In this document: positions 52,853 to 61,631 of the stretch, piece after piece
Position numbering within the stretch: the first letter of the stretch is position 1
Layout of the letters: each line of letters starts with the position of its first letter
Notes under the pieces: model-generated
Seen by the model: only the letters and a program-made list of their open reading frames with translations
Told to the model about the DNA's origin: nothing
The model's database searches: none
From: Actinosynnema sp040640215
GTDB lineage: Bacteria; Actinomycetota; Actinomycetes; Mycobacteriales; Pseudonocardiaceae
Length of the DNA stretch: 64,000 nucleotides
NCBI RefSeq assembly: GCF_040640215.1
Contig: NZ_JBFABG010000001.1
Location: forward strand, 955,761 to 1,019,760
Direction: 5' to 3'
Position numbers and translations under genes: made by a program

Positions 52853-53230
52853 GTGGTCGCGCTGGCACTCGCCGAACTGGTCGTGGTCCTCCACTTCGGG
52901 GCGCTGCTCTTCCTGGTGGTGGGCGGCTTCCTCGCGTGGCACCTGCCCCGCCTGATCTACCCGCACCTGGCGATGGCGTCGTGGGGCGTGCTGGTCGTGG
53001 CGTTCCCGCTGGACTGCCCGCTGACCTGGCTGGAGAACACCTTCCGCACCGCCGCCGGGCAGCCGGAACTGACCGGCGGCTTCATCGACACCTACCTCGA
53101 CGGCGTGCTCTACCCGGAGTCGGCGGCCCCCGCCGTCCAGCTCGCGGTGGCGCTGACCGTGGTCGGTTCCTGGGTCGGCTACGGCCTGAAGCGGCGGACC
53201 TCGCCCCGGAGCACCGAGACCTGCCGCTGA
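52853..53230 (+). CDS. DUF2784 membrane protein
   Basis: A 125-residue protein with three transmembrane helices: LAELVVVLHFGALLFLVVGG, IYPHLAMASWGVLVVAFPLD, VQLAVALTVVGSWVGYGL. The PLTWLENTFRTAAGQPELTG and GGFIDTYLDGVLYP segments between them are DUF2784 signatures. GTG start after GGGAGG. Function unknown. Confidence 0.87.
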   Translation: MVALALAELVVVLHFGALLFLVVGGFLAWHLPRLIYPHLAMASWGVLVVAFPLDCPLTWLENTFRTAAGQPELTGGFIDTYLDGVLYPESAAPAVQLAVALTVVGSWVGYGLKRRTSPRSTETCR

Positions 53231-53354
53231 GGCGGACCGGCGGCCGGCCGCACCCGTCCGGGTCGTGCGCGGGTCGCGCCACCCCGTTCGCGGCCGGTTC
53301 TCCCGCCCCCCCCCGGTGACTACACTCTGCCCGCCCTGCGATGCGAGGAGCGGT

Positions 53355-54050
53355 GTGGACGAAGAGGTCGTGCTGGAGGGGTTCCACGCGGTCAAGCACG
53401 CGTTGCGGTTCGGGGCGGTGGTGGAGCCGCTGGTCGTGCTGGACCGGGACGCGGCGGTCGCGTTCGCCCGGACGCACGCGCCCGACCTGGTCGAGGCGTT
53501 CGGGCGGGCGGTCGAGGTCGACGCGGCCGGGTTCGCGCGGGTCGCCGGACGCCCGCACCCGACCGGCGTGGCCGGCGTGGCGGCGCGGCCGGTGGTGGAC
53601 TGGGCGGCGGTCGTGCCGTCGTCGCCGCTGGTGCTGCTGGACAACCCCCGCAACCTGGGCAACTTCGGTGCGGTGGTCCGCGTGTCGGCCGGTCTGGGCG
53701 CGCGCGGGGTGGTGTCGATCGGCACCGTCGACCCGTGGCACCCCACCGTCGTGCGGGGCAGCGCCGGGCTGCACTTCGCGCTGCCGGTGGCGCGCTTGGC
53801 CGGACCGGGCGAGCTGCCGGGCGAGGTGATCGCGTTCGACGCGGACGGCGAGGACCTGCGCGGGGCCCACCTCCCCGACGACGCCGTGCTGGCGTTCGGC
53901 TCCGAGCGGCACGGCCTGTCCGACGCGGTCCGGGAGCGCGCCGACCGGGTGGTGTCGCTGCCCATGCGCCCGAAGGTGTCCAGCTACAACCTGACCACGA
54001 GCGTGGCGATGGCGTTGTACCACTGGGACCTCTTCCGGCGAGCTTCTTGA
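53355..54050 (+). CDS. TrmH/SpoU family RNA 2'-O-methyltransferase
   Basis: About 231 residues. The SPOUT knot motifs are clear: VLLDNPRNLGNFGAVVRVSA (motif 1), LAFGSERHGLSDAVRERADR (motif 2) and LPMRPKVSSYNLTTSVAMAL (motif 3, with the NLxTSxA loop). An N-terminal substrate-binding part (VLEGFHAVKHALRFGAVVEP) is that of rRNA/tRNA ribose methyltransferases. Target RNA not known. The GTG at 53355 has GAGGAG just upstream and a -10-like TACACT about 30 bases before it. Confidence 0.9.
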   Translation: MDEEVVLEGFHAVKHALRFGAVVEPLVVLDRDAAVAFARTHAPDLVEAFGRAVEVDAAGFARVAGRPHPTGVAGVAARPVVDWAAVVPSSPLVLLDNPRNLGNFGAVVRVSAGLGARGVVSIGTVDPWHPTVVRGSAGLHFALPVARLAGPGELPGEVIAFDADGEDLRGAHLPDDAVLAFGSERHGLSDAVRERADRVVSLPMRPKVSSYNLTTSVAMALYHWDLFRRAS

Positions 54051-54075
54051 CCGGTCCAGTGCGCAAGCTGGTCGG

Positions 54076-55161
54076 GTGACGACGCCCAAGCTGCTCGCCG
54101 CCCGCGCGGGCGTGGCCGAACGTGCTGTCGAGTCGCGCCACCTGCGCCGGGTCTGGGGGCTGCCGGGCACCGTCCTGGGTACCGCCGGGTGGCCGGTGGA
54201 CTGGCCGGGCCGCGCGCACCTCCGGTTCAACTACTGGTGGCAGGCGCACCTGCTGGACTGCCTCCTGGACGCCCAGCTCCGCTCGCCGGGCGCGACCCGG
54301 CTGAAGCTGATCCGCCGCCTGGTCCGCGGCATCCGGGTGCGGAACGTCGTGAGCTGGACCAACGACTTCTACGACGACGTCGCCTGGCTCGGCCTCGCCC
54401 TCCAGCGCGCCGAGCGGGCCGGGGTGGGCAAGCCGCACGCGGTGGACGCGATCGCCCGCCGGCTGCGATCCGGCTGGACCGATCACGGCGGCGGCGGGAT
54501 CTGGTGGAAGCGCGGCGACGACTTCAAGAACGTCCCGGCGAACGGGCCCGCCGCGATCTTCTTCGCGCGGCTCGCGGACACCGGCGGCGAGCGGGAGGAC
54601 CGGACCCGCGCGCGGTCCGTCGTGGACTGGCTGGAGGACTGCCTGCGGGACGGGGACACCGGCCTGTTCTGGGACGGCCTGCACGTGCACCCGGACGGCT
54701 CGGTGCGCGAGATCGAGAAGAACTTCTACACCTACTGCCAGGGCGTGGTGCTCGGCGCGTGCGTGGAACTCGGTGCGCCGTACGAGGACCTCGCCGCGAG
54801 CGTGATCACCGCCGTCGACAAGCACCTCGCCGTGGACGGGGTCCTGCGCGGGCACGGCGGCGGTGACGGCGGGCTGTTCGGCGGCATCCTGGCGCGCTAC
54901 CTCGCGCAAGCCGCCCTCCGGCTGGACCGCCCGGAGGCGGACAAGGCCGCCGACCTCGTGTTCCGGTCGGCGGAAGCGTTGTGGGACAACAGGTCCATGG
55001 CGGTCAGCGGCCCGCTGTTCGGTCCGGAGTGGACGGAGCCCGCCGGCAAGGCCGCCGGCGACCGGCCGGAGCGCGACCTGTCCGTCCAGCTCGGGGGGTG
55101 GATGGCGCTGGAAGCCGCCGCCCTGCTGGAGCGCGAGGAGGTCACCCCGCCGCGGCGTTGA
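54076..55161 (+). CDS. GH76-like glycoside hydrolase
   Basis: A 361-residue protein with an (alpha/alpha)6-barrel pattern: LRFNYWWQAHLLDCLLDAQL, NDFYDDVAWLGLALQRAERA (the Asp-Asp pair of family 76), GGIWWKRGDDFKNVPANGPA and FYTYCQGVVLGACVELGAPY. GH76 members cut alpha-1,6-mannan or act as transglycosylases. There is no signal peptide, so the enzyme is intracellular, unlike most secreted mannanases. It starts at GTG 54076 and overlaps the convergent isomerase gene by 20 bases. Confidence 0.82.
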   Translation: MTTPKLLAARAGVAERAVESRHLRRVWGLPGTVLGTAGWPVDWPGRAHLRFNYWWQAHLLDCLLDAQLRSPGATRLKLIRRLVRGIRVRNVVSWTNDFYDDVAWLGLALQRAERAGVGKPHAVDAIARRLRSGWTDHGGGGIWWKRGDDFKNVPANGPAAIFFARLADTGGEREDRTRARSVVDWLEDCLRDGDTGLFWDGLHVHPDGSVREIEKNFYTYCQGVVLGACVELGAPYEDLAASVITAVDKHLAVDGVLRGHGGGDGGLFGGILARYLAQAALRLDRPEADKAADLVFRSAEALWDNRSMAVSGPLFGPEWTEPAGKAAGDRPERDLSVQLGGWMALEAAALLEREEVTPPRR

Positions 55162-55912
55162 CCCACGACAGCAGCACGGCCGCGTCCTCCCGGAACCGCT
55201 CCGGCGAGTCGTCGGCCACGAACTCCAGCAGCACGTGCCGGTCCACGCCGTCGCGCGCCAGCTCGGCCAGCACCGGCCGCCACAGGTCCGCCCGCGCGGC
55301 CAGCGGGAGCCGGTCCCGCCCGCCGCCCGCGCCCCACGAGAAGACGTGCGCCGTGGTGAGCCTGGGCAGCAGGGTCCGGACCTCCTCGACCGCGCTCGCC
55401 GCGTCCTGCCCGCCGCGCGGCTGCCAGTACGGCACCACCGACCCGTGCCCGACCTCCGCGTGCAGCCGGTTCGCCGACTCCAGCGTGTCGGTCAACGTGC
55501 CGCGGTGGTGCTCCAGCGCGATCCGGATGCCGTAGTCCTCGGCGAACCGCGCCGCGTCCCGGATCGCCGACACCACGCGGGACCGCTGCCCGGCGGACGT
55601 CCCGGCGGACCCGGCGGTCCCGGCCCACACCCGGATGCGGGGCGCGCCCAGCTCGGTCGCCACGGCCACCGCGGCGGGCCACTCGACGGGGTCCGTCACG
55701 CCGGCCCGGTAGTACGAGCCGTACGCCGACACGCTCAGCCCGGCGTCCGCGCAGCGGTCCCGCGCGTCCCGCGCCCCCGCCAGGTCGTGCACCGGCACGT
55801 GCACGTCACCGGCCCACTCGACGGTCCACAACCCGCACGACCGCGCCAGGTCGACCACCCGGGGGACGGAGAGCGCGCGGAAGGTCACCGAAGCCAGGCC
55901 GGGTACCAGCAC
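55142..55912 (-). CDS. Sugar phosphate isomerase/epimerase (xylose isomerase-like TIM barrel)
   Basis: A 256-residue AP-endonuclease-2/xylose-isomerase-like barrel. Strand-end residues for a metal are visible: IRIALEHHRGTLTDT (Glu), AHVFSWGAGGG (His) and VLLEFVADDSPERF (Glu). YGSYYRAGVTDPVEWPAAV and LGAPRIRVWAGT complete the family pattern. It lies 12 bases after the LacI stop on the same strand, so both may be one transcript. Which sugar it acts on is unknown. Confidence 0.85.
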   Translation of the reverse strand: MLVPGLASVTFRALSVPRVVDLARSCGLWTVEWAGDVHVPVHDLAGARDARDRCADAGLSVSAYGSYYRAGVTDPVEWPAAVAVATELGAPRIRVWAGTAGSAGTSAGQRSRVVSAIRDAARFAEDYGIRIALEHHRGTLTDTLESANRLHAEVGHGSVVPYWQPRGGQDAASAVEEVRTLLPRLTTAHVFSWGAGGGRDRLPLAARADLWRPVLAELARDGVDRHVLLEFVADDSPERFREDAAVLLSWVNAAAG

Positions 55913-55924
55913 CGCCCCACCGTA

Positions 55925-56881
55925 CTAGTGACAACCGCAGGATCGGCGGTGTTTCAGCACCGGCGGCAGCCGGATCGTCTCCGGCGCGCGCGCCGGGTCG
56001 GAGATCCGGGCCAGCAGCAGCCGCACCGCGGTCCGGCCGATCTCCTCCACCGGCTGCGCCATGGTGGTCAGCGGCGGGTCGACCAGCTCGGCCCACTCCA
56101 CCTCGTCGTACGCGACCAGCGCCAGGTCCGTCCCGATCCGCACGCCGCGCGCGCGGGCCGTCCGCAGCACGTCCACCAGCACCTGGTGGTCGCCGACCAC
56201 GACCGCCGTGGCCCGGCCCAGCAGCGGCTCCAGCCCGCCCGCCACCAGCTCCTCGTCCCACGGCAGCCCGGCGCGACCCAGCCCGAGCCGGTAGCCGAGC
56301 ACCCGCTCGTCGGTGGTGGCCAGCCCCGGCGTGCCGGTGACCAGCCCGATCCGCCGGTGGCCCAGCTCCGCGAGGTGCCGCGCCAGGGTGGACGTGGCCT
56401 GCACGTTCTCCGGTCCCACCTGGTCGAGGTCCTGCGCCACGGTCAACCGGTCCACCAGCACCGTCGGCACGCCCAGCCGGCGCAGCTCGGGCAGCGCCGC
56501 CGAACCCGAGGTGGGCGTCAGCAGCACCCCGTCGACCCGGCGCGACCGCAGCATCCGCACCGCCGCCTGCTCCGACGCCGCGTCGCCGCGGGTGTCGATC
56601 AGCACCAGCGAGTACCCGGCGCGGGTCGCCTCGCTCTCGATCGCCGCGATCAGCTCCGCGAAGTAGGGGTGCGACACCAGCGACACGGCCAGGCCCAGCG
56701 ACTTCGTGCCGCCGGTGACCAGCGAGCGGGCGATCGCGTCCCCCGTGTACCCGGTCTGGTCGATCGCCTTCAGGACCCGGTCCCTGGTGTCCGACGCGAC
56801 CGACCTGGTCTCGTTGATCACGTGTGAGACCGTGGTGATGGAGACGCCGGCCAGCGCGGCGACCTCCTTCATGGTGACCAT
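55925..56881 (-). CDS. LacI family transcriptional regulator
   Basis: About 318 residues. HTH and hinge: TMKEVAALAGVSITTVSHVI, NETRSVASDTRDRVLKAIDQ, TGYTGDAIARSLVTGGTKSL. The periplasmic-binding-like core has LVLIDTRGDAASEQAAVRML and LALVAYDEVEWAELVDPPLT. ATG at 56881 or 56872 could start it. The C-terminus carries RRSCGCH, a cysteine-rich end that is unusual. It is divergent from the PfkB kinase with a LacI-type operator between, so it should control the sugar cluster in response to a sugar or its phosphate. Confidence 0.92.
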   Translation of the reverse strand: MVTMKEVAALAGVSITTVSHVINETRSVASDTRDRVLKAIDQTGYTGDAIARSLVTGGTKSLGLAVSLVSHPYFAELIAAIESEATRAGYSLVLIDTRGDAASEQAAVRMLRSRRVDGVLLTPTSGSAALPELRRLGVPTVLVDRLTVAQDLDQVGPENVQATSTLARHLAELGHRRIGLVTGTPGLATTDERVLGYRLGLGRAGLPWDEELVAGGLEPLLGRATAVVVGDHQVLVDVLRTARARGVRIGTDLALVAYDEVEWAELVDPPLTTMAQPVEEIGRTAVRLLLARISDPARAPETIRLPPVLKHRRSCGCH

Positions 56882-56904
56882 GGACACGTCCCCGTTCGGC
56901 CTTG

Positions 56905-56918
56905 CGCAAGCGATTGCG
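56905..56918. promoter_or_regulatory. LacI-type operator
   Basis: CGCAAGCGATTGCG is palindromic with a central CG (one mismatched pair), the usual LacI/GalR operator form, between the lacI-like and PfkB genes. Confidence 0.65.
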
Positions 56919-56943
56919 GGCGACGATACCGGCTCGGAGGTGC

Positions 56944-57780
56944 ATGGGCGTGGTGACGGTGCTGTGCGTGGGTCTGACCACGGTGGACGTGACCCAGCAG
57001 GTGGCGGAATTCCCCCTGCCGGGGCAGAAGGCGCAGTCGTCGGCCGTCCACTCGGCACCCGGCGGACCCGCCGCGAACGCCGCGCGCGCCGTGGCCGCGC
57101 TCGGGCACCGGGCCGTGCTGCTCACCGCGCTGGGCGACGGGCTGGGCGGGTTCGCGCGCGGCCTGCTGGACGGCGTCGAGGTGCACGACCTCGGACCCGG
57201 CGGGCCGGCGCTGAGCATGGTCGTGGTGCGCGAGCGCGACGGCGAGCGGATCGTGGTGTCCCGCAACTCGGCCACCTTCGAGCAGACGGTCGCGGTGGAC
57301 CCCGGGCTGGTCGCGCGGTCCGACGTGGTCCTGGTCGACGGCCACCTGGGCCCCGTCGCGCTGGAGGCCGCCCGCCTGGCGGGACGCTCCGGCGTGCCGG
57401 TGGTGCTGGACGCGGGTAGCTGGAAACCTGTGCTGGACGACCTGCTGCCCCTCGTGGACGTCGCCGCGTGCTCGGCCACCTTCGCGCTGTCCGAGTCCGC
57501 CGTGCACGCGCGCGGCGTGCCGCTGGTGCTCCGCACGCACGGGGCCGGGCCCGTCACCTGGTCGCACGACGGCGTGACCGGCGCGGAACCGGTGCCGCCG
57601 GTGCCCGACGTGCGGGACACCAATGGCGCGGGCGACGTGTGGCACGGGGCGTTGGCGGTCGCGGTCGCGCGCGGCCTGCCGGTGGTCGAAGCGGTGCGGT
57701 GGGCGAACGCGGTCGCCGCCGTGCGGGTGCGGCACGCGGCGTGGGAGTGGGTGGAGGGGTTGGCGCGGTGGCGGGGGTGA
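56944..57780 (+). CDS. PfkB family carbohydrate kinase
   Basis: About 278 residues: VLCVGLTTVDVTQQVAEFPL, APGGPAANAARAVAALGHRA (substrate-binding), and the C-terminal signature VPDVRDTNGAGDVWHGALAV with catalytic Asp in NGAGD. It phosphorylates a sugar or sugar-like alcohol; ribokinase and fructokinase are the nearest kinds. The ATG at 56944 follows GGAGG by four bases; GTG at 56950 is possible. It overlaps the next gene by about 13 bases. Confidence 0.9.
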   Translation: MGVVTVLCVGLTTVDVTQQVAEFPLPGQKAQSSAVHSAPGGPAANAARAVAALGHRAVLLTALGDGLGGFARGLLDGVEVHDLGPGGPALSMVVVRERDGERIVVSRNSATFEQTVAVDPGLVARSDVVLVDGHLGPVALEAARLAGRSGVPVVLDAGSWKPVLDDLLPLVDVAACSATFALSESAVHARGVPLVLRTHGAGPVTWSHDGVTGAEPVPPVPDVRDTNGAGDVWHGALAVAVARGLPVVEAVRWANAVAAVRVRHAAWEWVEGLARWRG

Positions 57781-58397
57781 GGTTCGACGAGCTGGTCGAC
57801 CGGGCGCGGCGGCTGGCCGACTCCGGCGAGCGCCGGCTGCTCGGCATCGGCGGCGCGCCCGGGTCCGGCAAGTCGACGCTCGCGCGGCGGCTGGTCGAGG
57901 CCCTGGACGGCGCGGCGGCCCTGGTCGGCATGGACGGCTTCCACCTGGCGCAGCGCGAGCTGGAGCGGCTGGGCATCGCCGACCGCAAGGGCGCGCCGGA
58001 CACCTTCGACACCGCCGGCTACGCGGACCTGCTGGCCCGGCTCAAGGCGCGCGGGCCGGACGTGGTCTACGCGCCGGAGTTCCGCCGGGAGATCGAGGAG
58101 CCGGTGGCGTGCGCGGTACCCGTGCCGCCGGAGGTGCCGCTGGTCGTGACCGAGGGCAACTACCTGCTGGTGCGGCACGACAAGTGGCAGCGCGTGCGGA
58201 CCGTGCTGGACGAGGCCTGGTTCCTGGGGATCGACGAGGACCTGCGGGTGGCCCGGCTGATCGACCGGCACGTCCGGTACGGGCGCTCGGTGGAGGAGGC
58301 GCGCGACCGCGTGCTCCACGGCACCGACCACGTCAACGCGCTGCTGGTGAACGCCTCGAAGTCCGCCGCCGACCTGCTGATCACCGACGTGCTCTAG
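57768..58397 (+). CDS. Uridine kinase-like nucleoside/sugar kinase
   Basis: A 209-residue P-loop kinase: LLGIGGAPGSGKSTLARRLV (Walker A), LVGMDGFHLAQRELERLGIA (DGFH motif of the uridine-kinase/PRK/PanK superfamily), RKGAPDTFDTAGYADLLARL and VVTEGNYLLVRHDKW. Related proteins phosphorylate fructose-like sugars or nucleosides. The GTG at 57768 has GGAGGGG eight bases upstream and overlaps the PfkB gene, so the two kinases are coupled under LacI control. Confidence 0.85.
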   Translation: MAGVRFDELVDRARRLADSGERRLLGIGGAPGSGKSTLARRLVEALDGAAALVGMDGFHLAQRELERLGIADRKGAPDTFDTAGYADLLARLKARGPDVVYAPEFRREIEEPVACAVPVPPEVPLVVTEGNYLLVRHDKWQRVRTVLDEAWFLGIDEDLRVARLIDRHVRYGRSVEEARDRVLHGTDHVNALLVNASKSAADLLITDVL

Positions 58398-58435
58398 CGC
58401 GTGCGTCGAAGGTGGGTCGACCGGCGGCGCGCCGG

Positions 58436-59104
58436 TCAGCCGCTCGGGGTGGTGAGCTCTTCCTCCACCGGCCTGCGCATCTCCTGCCGGTAGCGGACCA
58501 GGCCGTAGGCGGTGCCGATCACGAAGAACGCCACGCTCAGGACCACCGCCACCGTCTGGAGCCACGGGATCGAGGTCAGCAGCCCCGCGCCGTAGTAGCC
58601 GGCCAGCACCAGCGTCGGCACCCACGCGAGCGCGCCGATCGTGGTGGCCAGCATGAACCGGCGGGGGTCCATCCGGGCCGCGCCGGCGAGCAGCGGGGCC
58701 AGCGTGCGCACCCACGGGATCCACCGGGCCAGCACGATCGCCCAGAAGCCCCGGCGGTCCAGGAAGTCGCGGGCCTTGGCCAGGTTCTCGGTGTTGAGCA
58801 CCTTGCCGCCGCGCCGGGCGAGCAGTCTCGTCCCGGTGTGCCTGCCGACGTAGTAGCCGATCTGGTTGCCGACCACGGCCACGATCATCGCGGCGATCGA
58901 CAGCAGCCACGCGCTCAGCTCGCCGTCGTGCTGGGCGAGCACCACGCCCGCCGCGAACAGCAGCGAGTCGCCGGGCAGGAACAGGCCGAAGATGAACGCG
59001 CACTCGAAGAAGACGAAGCTCAGCGTGATGAGCCACACGGCCAACGGGCCTGCGGTCTCCAGCGGGGACCACGCCATGATTTCGGACGTTGCGGACAGCA
59101 CCAC
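58436..59104 (-). CDS. DedA family membrane protein
   Basis: A 222-residue DedA/VTT-domain protein. Signatures: FECAFIFGLFLPGDSLLFAA (E..F..PGE/D), GNQIGYYVGRHTGTRLL, GFWAIVLARWIPWVRTLAPL (R.IP.VR). DedA proteins move lipids or take part in membrane homeostasis. A -10-like TAGGGT lies six bases before the GTG, suggesting a leaderless mRNA. A second DedA gene follows at 60701 across the oxidase gene. Confidence 0.93.
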   Translation of the reverse strand: MVLSATSEIMAWSPLETAGPLAVWLITLSFVFFECAFIFGLFLPGDSLLFAAGVVLAQHDGELSAWLLSIAAMIVAVVGNQIGYYVGRHTGTRLLARRGGKVLNTENLAKARDFLDRRGFWAIVLARWIPWVRTLAPLLAGAARMDPRRFMLATTIGALAWVPTLVLAGYYGAGLLTSIPWLQTVAVVLSVAFFVIGTAYGLVRYRQEMRRPVEEELTTPSG

Positions 59105-59290
59105 GCTGCCACCCTACGTGGACGAGTGCGCTCCACATGACGTTCCCGGGCGAACGGTTGTCGAAAGCTCGGAGATCGGGACCCCGCGCCCCGGCGATCG
59201 GTACCGCTGCGTGGGTGACCGGGCACAGCGGGTGGTGGTTCCCGCTCGCGCGCTCTCGATCGGCCGGAGTGCGGGAGTTAGCGTGTGGGT

Positions 59291-60673
59291 ATGTCCTTGC
59301 TCACAGAACTGCGCGCGGCCCTCGGGTCCGCCGGAGTGCTGACGGACGCCGACGTCACGGCCTCCTACCAGCGCGACATGATGCCGCTCGCGCCGCACGG
59401 GCAGCCGTTGGCCGTGGTGCTGCCCACGTGCGCGGAGGAGGTCCAGGCGGTGGTGCGGGCGTGCTCGGCCGCCGGGGTGCCGATCGTGCCGCGCGGTGCG
59501 GGGAGCGGGCTGTCCGGCGCGGCCAACGCGATCGAGGGCTGCGTGGTGCTGGTCACCACGAAGATGGACGTCATCGTCGAGATCGACGCGGACAACCGGC
59601 TGGCCGTGGTCGAGCCGGGTGTGGTGAACCTCGACCTGCGCGGCGCGGTGGAGAAGCACGGGCTGTTCTACCCGCCGGACCCCTCCAGCTACGACTGGTG
59701 CACGATCGGCGGCAACCTGGCCACCAACGCGGGCGGGCTGTGCTGCGTGAAGTACGGCGTGACCACGGACTCGGTGCTCGGCCTGGAGGTCGTGCTGGCC
59801 TCCGGCGAGCTGCTCAGGACCGGCCGGCGGACCGTGAAGGGCGTCGCCGGGTACGACCTGGCCCGGTTGTTCGTGGGCAGCGAGGGCACGCTCGGCGTGA
59901 TCACCAGGGCCACCCTCGCCCTGCGCCCGCTGCCGCAGGCCCCGTGGACGCTGGTCGCCACGTTCGACCGCACCGCCGCCGCCGGTGCGGCCGTGTCGCG
60001 GGTCGTGCGCGAGGGGGTGGTGCCGTCGCTGATGGAGATCATGGACCGGACCTCCATCAAGGCCGTCGAGGAGTACCTGAAGACCGACCTGGACGCCGAC
60101 GAGGCGCTGCTGATCTGCCAGTCCGACGCCGGCGGCGAGGTGGCCCGGCGCGAGCTGGCGACCGTCGAGCAGGTCTGCGCGGACTCCGGCGCGACCCTCA
60201 CCCACGTCACCGACGACCTGGCGGAGGGCCGTGACCTGCTGGTCGCCCGCCGGTCCGTGCTGACCGCGCTGGAGGTCTACGGGGCGTGGCTGACCGACGA
60301 CGTGTGCGTGCCCCGGACGAAGATCGTCGACCTGATCGTGGGCTGCGAGCGGATCAGCGCCGAGGTGGGGTTGCGGATCGCGGTCACGGGCCACGCCGGC
60401 GACGGCAACATGCACCCGACGGTCGTGTACGACCCGACCTCGGAGGACGAATTCGCCCGCGCCCGCAAGGCGTTCGACGACGTCCTGGAGCTCGGGCTGG
60501 CGCTCGGCGGCACGGTGACCGGCGAGCACGGCATCGGCAAGGTCAAGCAGGAGTGGCTGGCCAGGGAGATCGGCCCGGTCGGCCTGCGGGTCCACCGCGA
60601 GATCAAGAGGGCGCTGGACCCGGGGAACCTGTTCAACCCGGGCTCGATGTTCAGCGCCCCGCCCGGGGGATGA
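59291..60673 (+). CDS. FAD-linked oxidase (GlcD/D-lactate dehydrogenase type)
   Basis: About 460 residues. The PP-loop FAD domain has IVPRGAGSGLSGAANAIEGC, DPSSYDWCTIGGNLATNAGG and LFVGSEGTLGVITRATLALR. The C-terminal domain has HAGDGNMHPTVVYDP with metal/substrate histidines, and TVTGEHGIGKVKQEWLAREI. It oxidises a 2-hydroxy acid such as glycolate or D-lactate. No GlcE/GlcF partners or FeS domain are present, so it is a single-subunit type. ATG at 59291 comes six bases after a -10-like TAGCGT, which fits a leaderless start. Confidence 0.92.
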   Translation: MSLLTELRAALGSAGVLTDADVTASYQRDMMPLAPHGQPLAVVLPTCAEEVQAVVRACSAAGVPIVPRGAGSGLSGAANAIEGCVVLVTTKMDVIVEIDADNRLAVVEPGVVNLDLRGAVEKHGLFYPPDPSSYDWCTIGGNLATNAGGLCCVKYGVTTDSVLGLEVVLASGELLRTGRRTVKGVAGYDLARLFVGSEGTLGVITRATLALRPLPQAPWTLVATFDRTAAAGAAVSRVVREGVVPSLMEIMDRTSIKAVEEYLKTDLDADEALLICQSDAGGEVARRELATVEQVCADSGATLTHVTDDLAEGRDLLVARRSVLTALEVYGAWLTDDVCVPRTKIVDLIVGCERISAEVGLRIAVTGHAGDGNMHPTVVYDPTSEDEFARARKAFDDVLELGLALGGTVTGEHGIGKVKQEWLAREIGPVGLRVHREIKRALDPGNLFNPGSMFSAPPGG

Positions 60674-60700
60674 CGGCCGGGGCGCGAGTTCGGCCGGGCG

Positions 60701-61405
60701 TCAGTCGATGCGCTTGAACTGCTGGGTGATGTCGTCGGCCTCCTGCGCGAGGAGCGTCTTCTTCTCCCGCCGGGCCTTGATGACCTCGATGATGATCGGC
60801 ACGATCGAGATCAGCACGATCAGGATCAGCATCATCTCGATGTTGTCGCGCACGAACGGGATCTGGCCGAGGAAGTAGCCCAGCACGGTCAGCCCGGCCG
60901 CCCACGCGATGCCGCCGATGAACGAGTACGTGAAGTACTTGCGCGCGTCCATCCGGCCCACGCCCGCCATCGCGGTGATGAACGTCCGCACGATCGGCAC
61001 GAACCGGGCCATCACGATCGCCCGCGCGCCGTACTTCTCGAAGAAGCCGTGCGTCTTCTCGACGTACTCCTTCTTGAAGATCTTCGACTCCGGCTTGCTG
61101 AACAGCGCCGGTCCGGCGCGGTGGCCGATCCAGTACCCCACCACGTTGCCGAGCATGGCGCACGCGGTGAGCAGCAGGCACACCAGCCACAGCGGGTAGT
61201 CGAGCAGCCCGTTGGCCACGAACAGCCCCGCCGTGAACAGCAGCGAGTCGCCGGGCAGGAAGAAGCCGACCAGCAAGCCGCACTCGGCGAAGATGATGAA
61301 GCACAGGCCGACCAGCATGTACGGCCCGAGTCCTTCGAGCAGCTTCTGCGGGTCCAGCCACTCCGGGCCGAGGGCGAGCGAGGAGGAGGCGATCGAGGCC
61401 GTCAC
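60701..61405 (-). CDS. DedA family membrane protein
   Basis: About 234 residues: FIIFAECGLLVGFFLPGDSL, GNVVGYWIGHRAGPALFSKP, ARAIVMARFVPIVRTFITAM, and a C-terminal basic tail (KARREKKTLLAQEADDITQQ). The acidic and arginine motifs of the DedA family are complete. I choose GTG at 61405, seven bases after a -10-like TACCGT; an upstream GTG at 61414 would overlap that box. It is convergent with the oxidase gene. Confidence 0.93.
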   Translation of the reverse strand: MTASIASSSLALGPEWLDPQKLLEGLGPYMLVGLCFIIFAECGLLVGFFLPGDSLLFTAGLFVANGLLDYPLWLVCLLLTACAMLGNVVGYWIGHRAGPALFSKPESKIFKKEYVEKTHGFFEKYGARAIVMARFVPIVRTFITAMAGVGRMDARKYFTYSFIGGIAWAAGLTVLGYFLGQIPFVRDNIEMMLILIVLISIVPIIIEVIKARREKKTLLAQEADDITQQFKRID

Positions 61406-61423
61406 CCGAACCACGGTACAGGC

Positions 61424-61627
61424 TTAACGCAGGGTGATCACCGCCACGACCGTTCCGGCGGCCAGGCCCAGGAGCACGGCGATCATCAGCACCCAGCCCG
61501 CGCCCAGCGCCGGTCGGACCGGCCTGGACGGGGAGCCGGGCACCACGGGCGGGACGGGCAGTCCGCCGGTGCCGGTGGCCTGCGCGCGCAGCGCGTCGGC
61601 CACCAGCCGCTCCTGGTCGTCGGGCAC
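61424..61627 (-). CDS. Small C-terminally anchored membrane protein, 67 residues
   Basis: A hydrophilic N-terminus (PDDQERLVADALRAQATGTG), a Pro-rich link and one C-terminal helix (GWVLMIAVLLGLAAGTVVAV). It begins four bases after the nagA stop, so it is the last gene of the ROK kinase-nagA operon. The GTG start has no strong ribosome site and could rely on coupling. Function unknown. Confidence 0.6.
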   Translation of the reverse strand: MPDDQERLVADALRAQATGTGGLPVPPVVPGSPSRPVRPALGAGWVLMIAVLLGLAAGTVVAVITLR

Positions 61628-61631
61628 CCGG

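Noticed and set aside
55806..59138. A 1110-codon minus-strand open frame
   Set aside because: It crosses LacI, PfkB, kinase and DedA genes in another frame and shows no domain.
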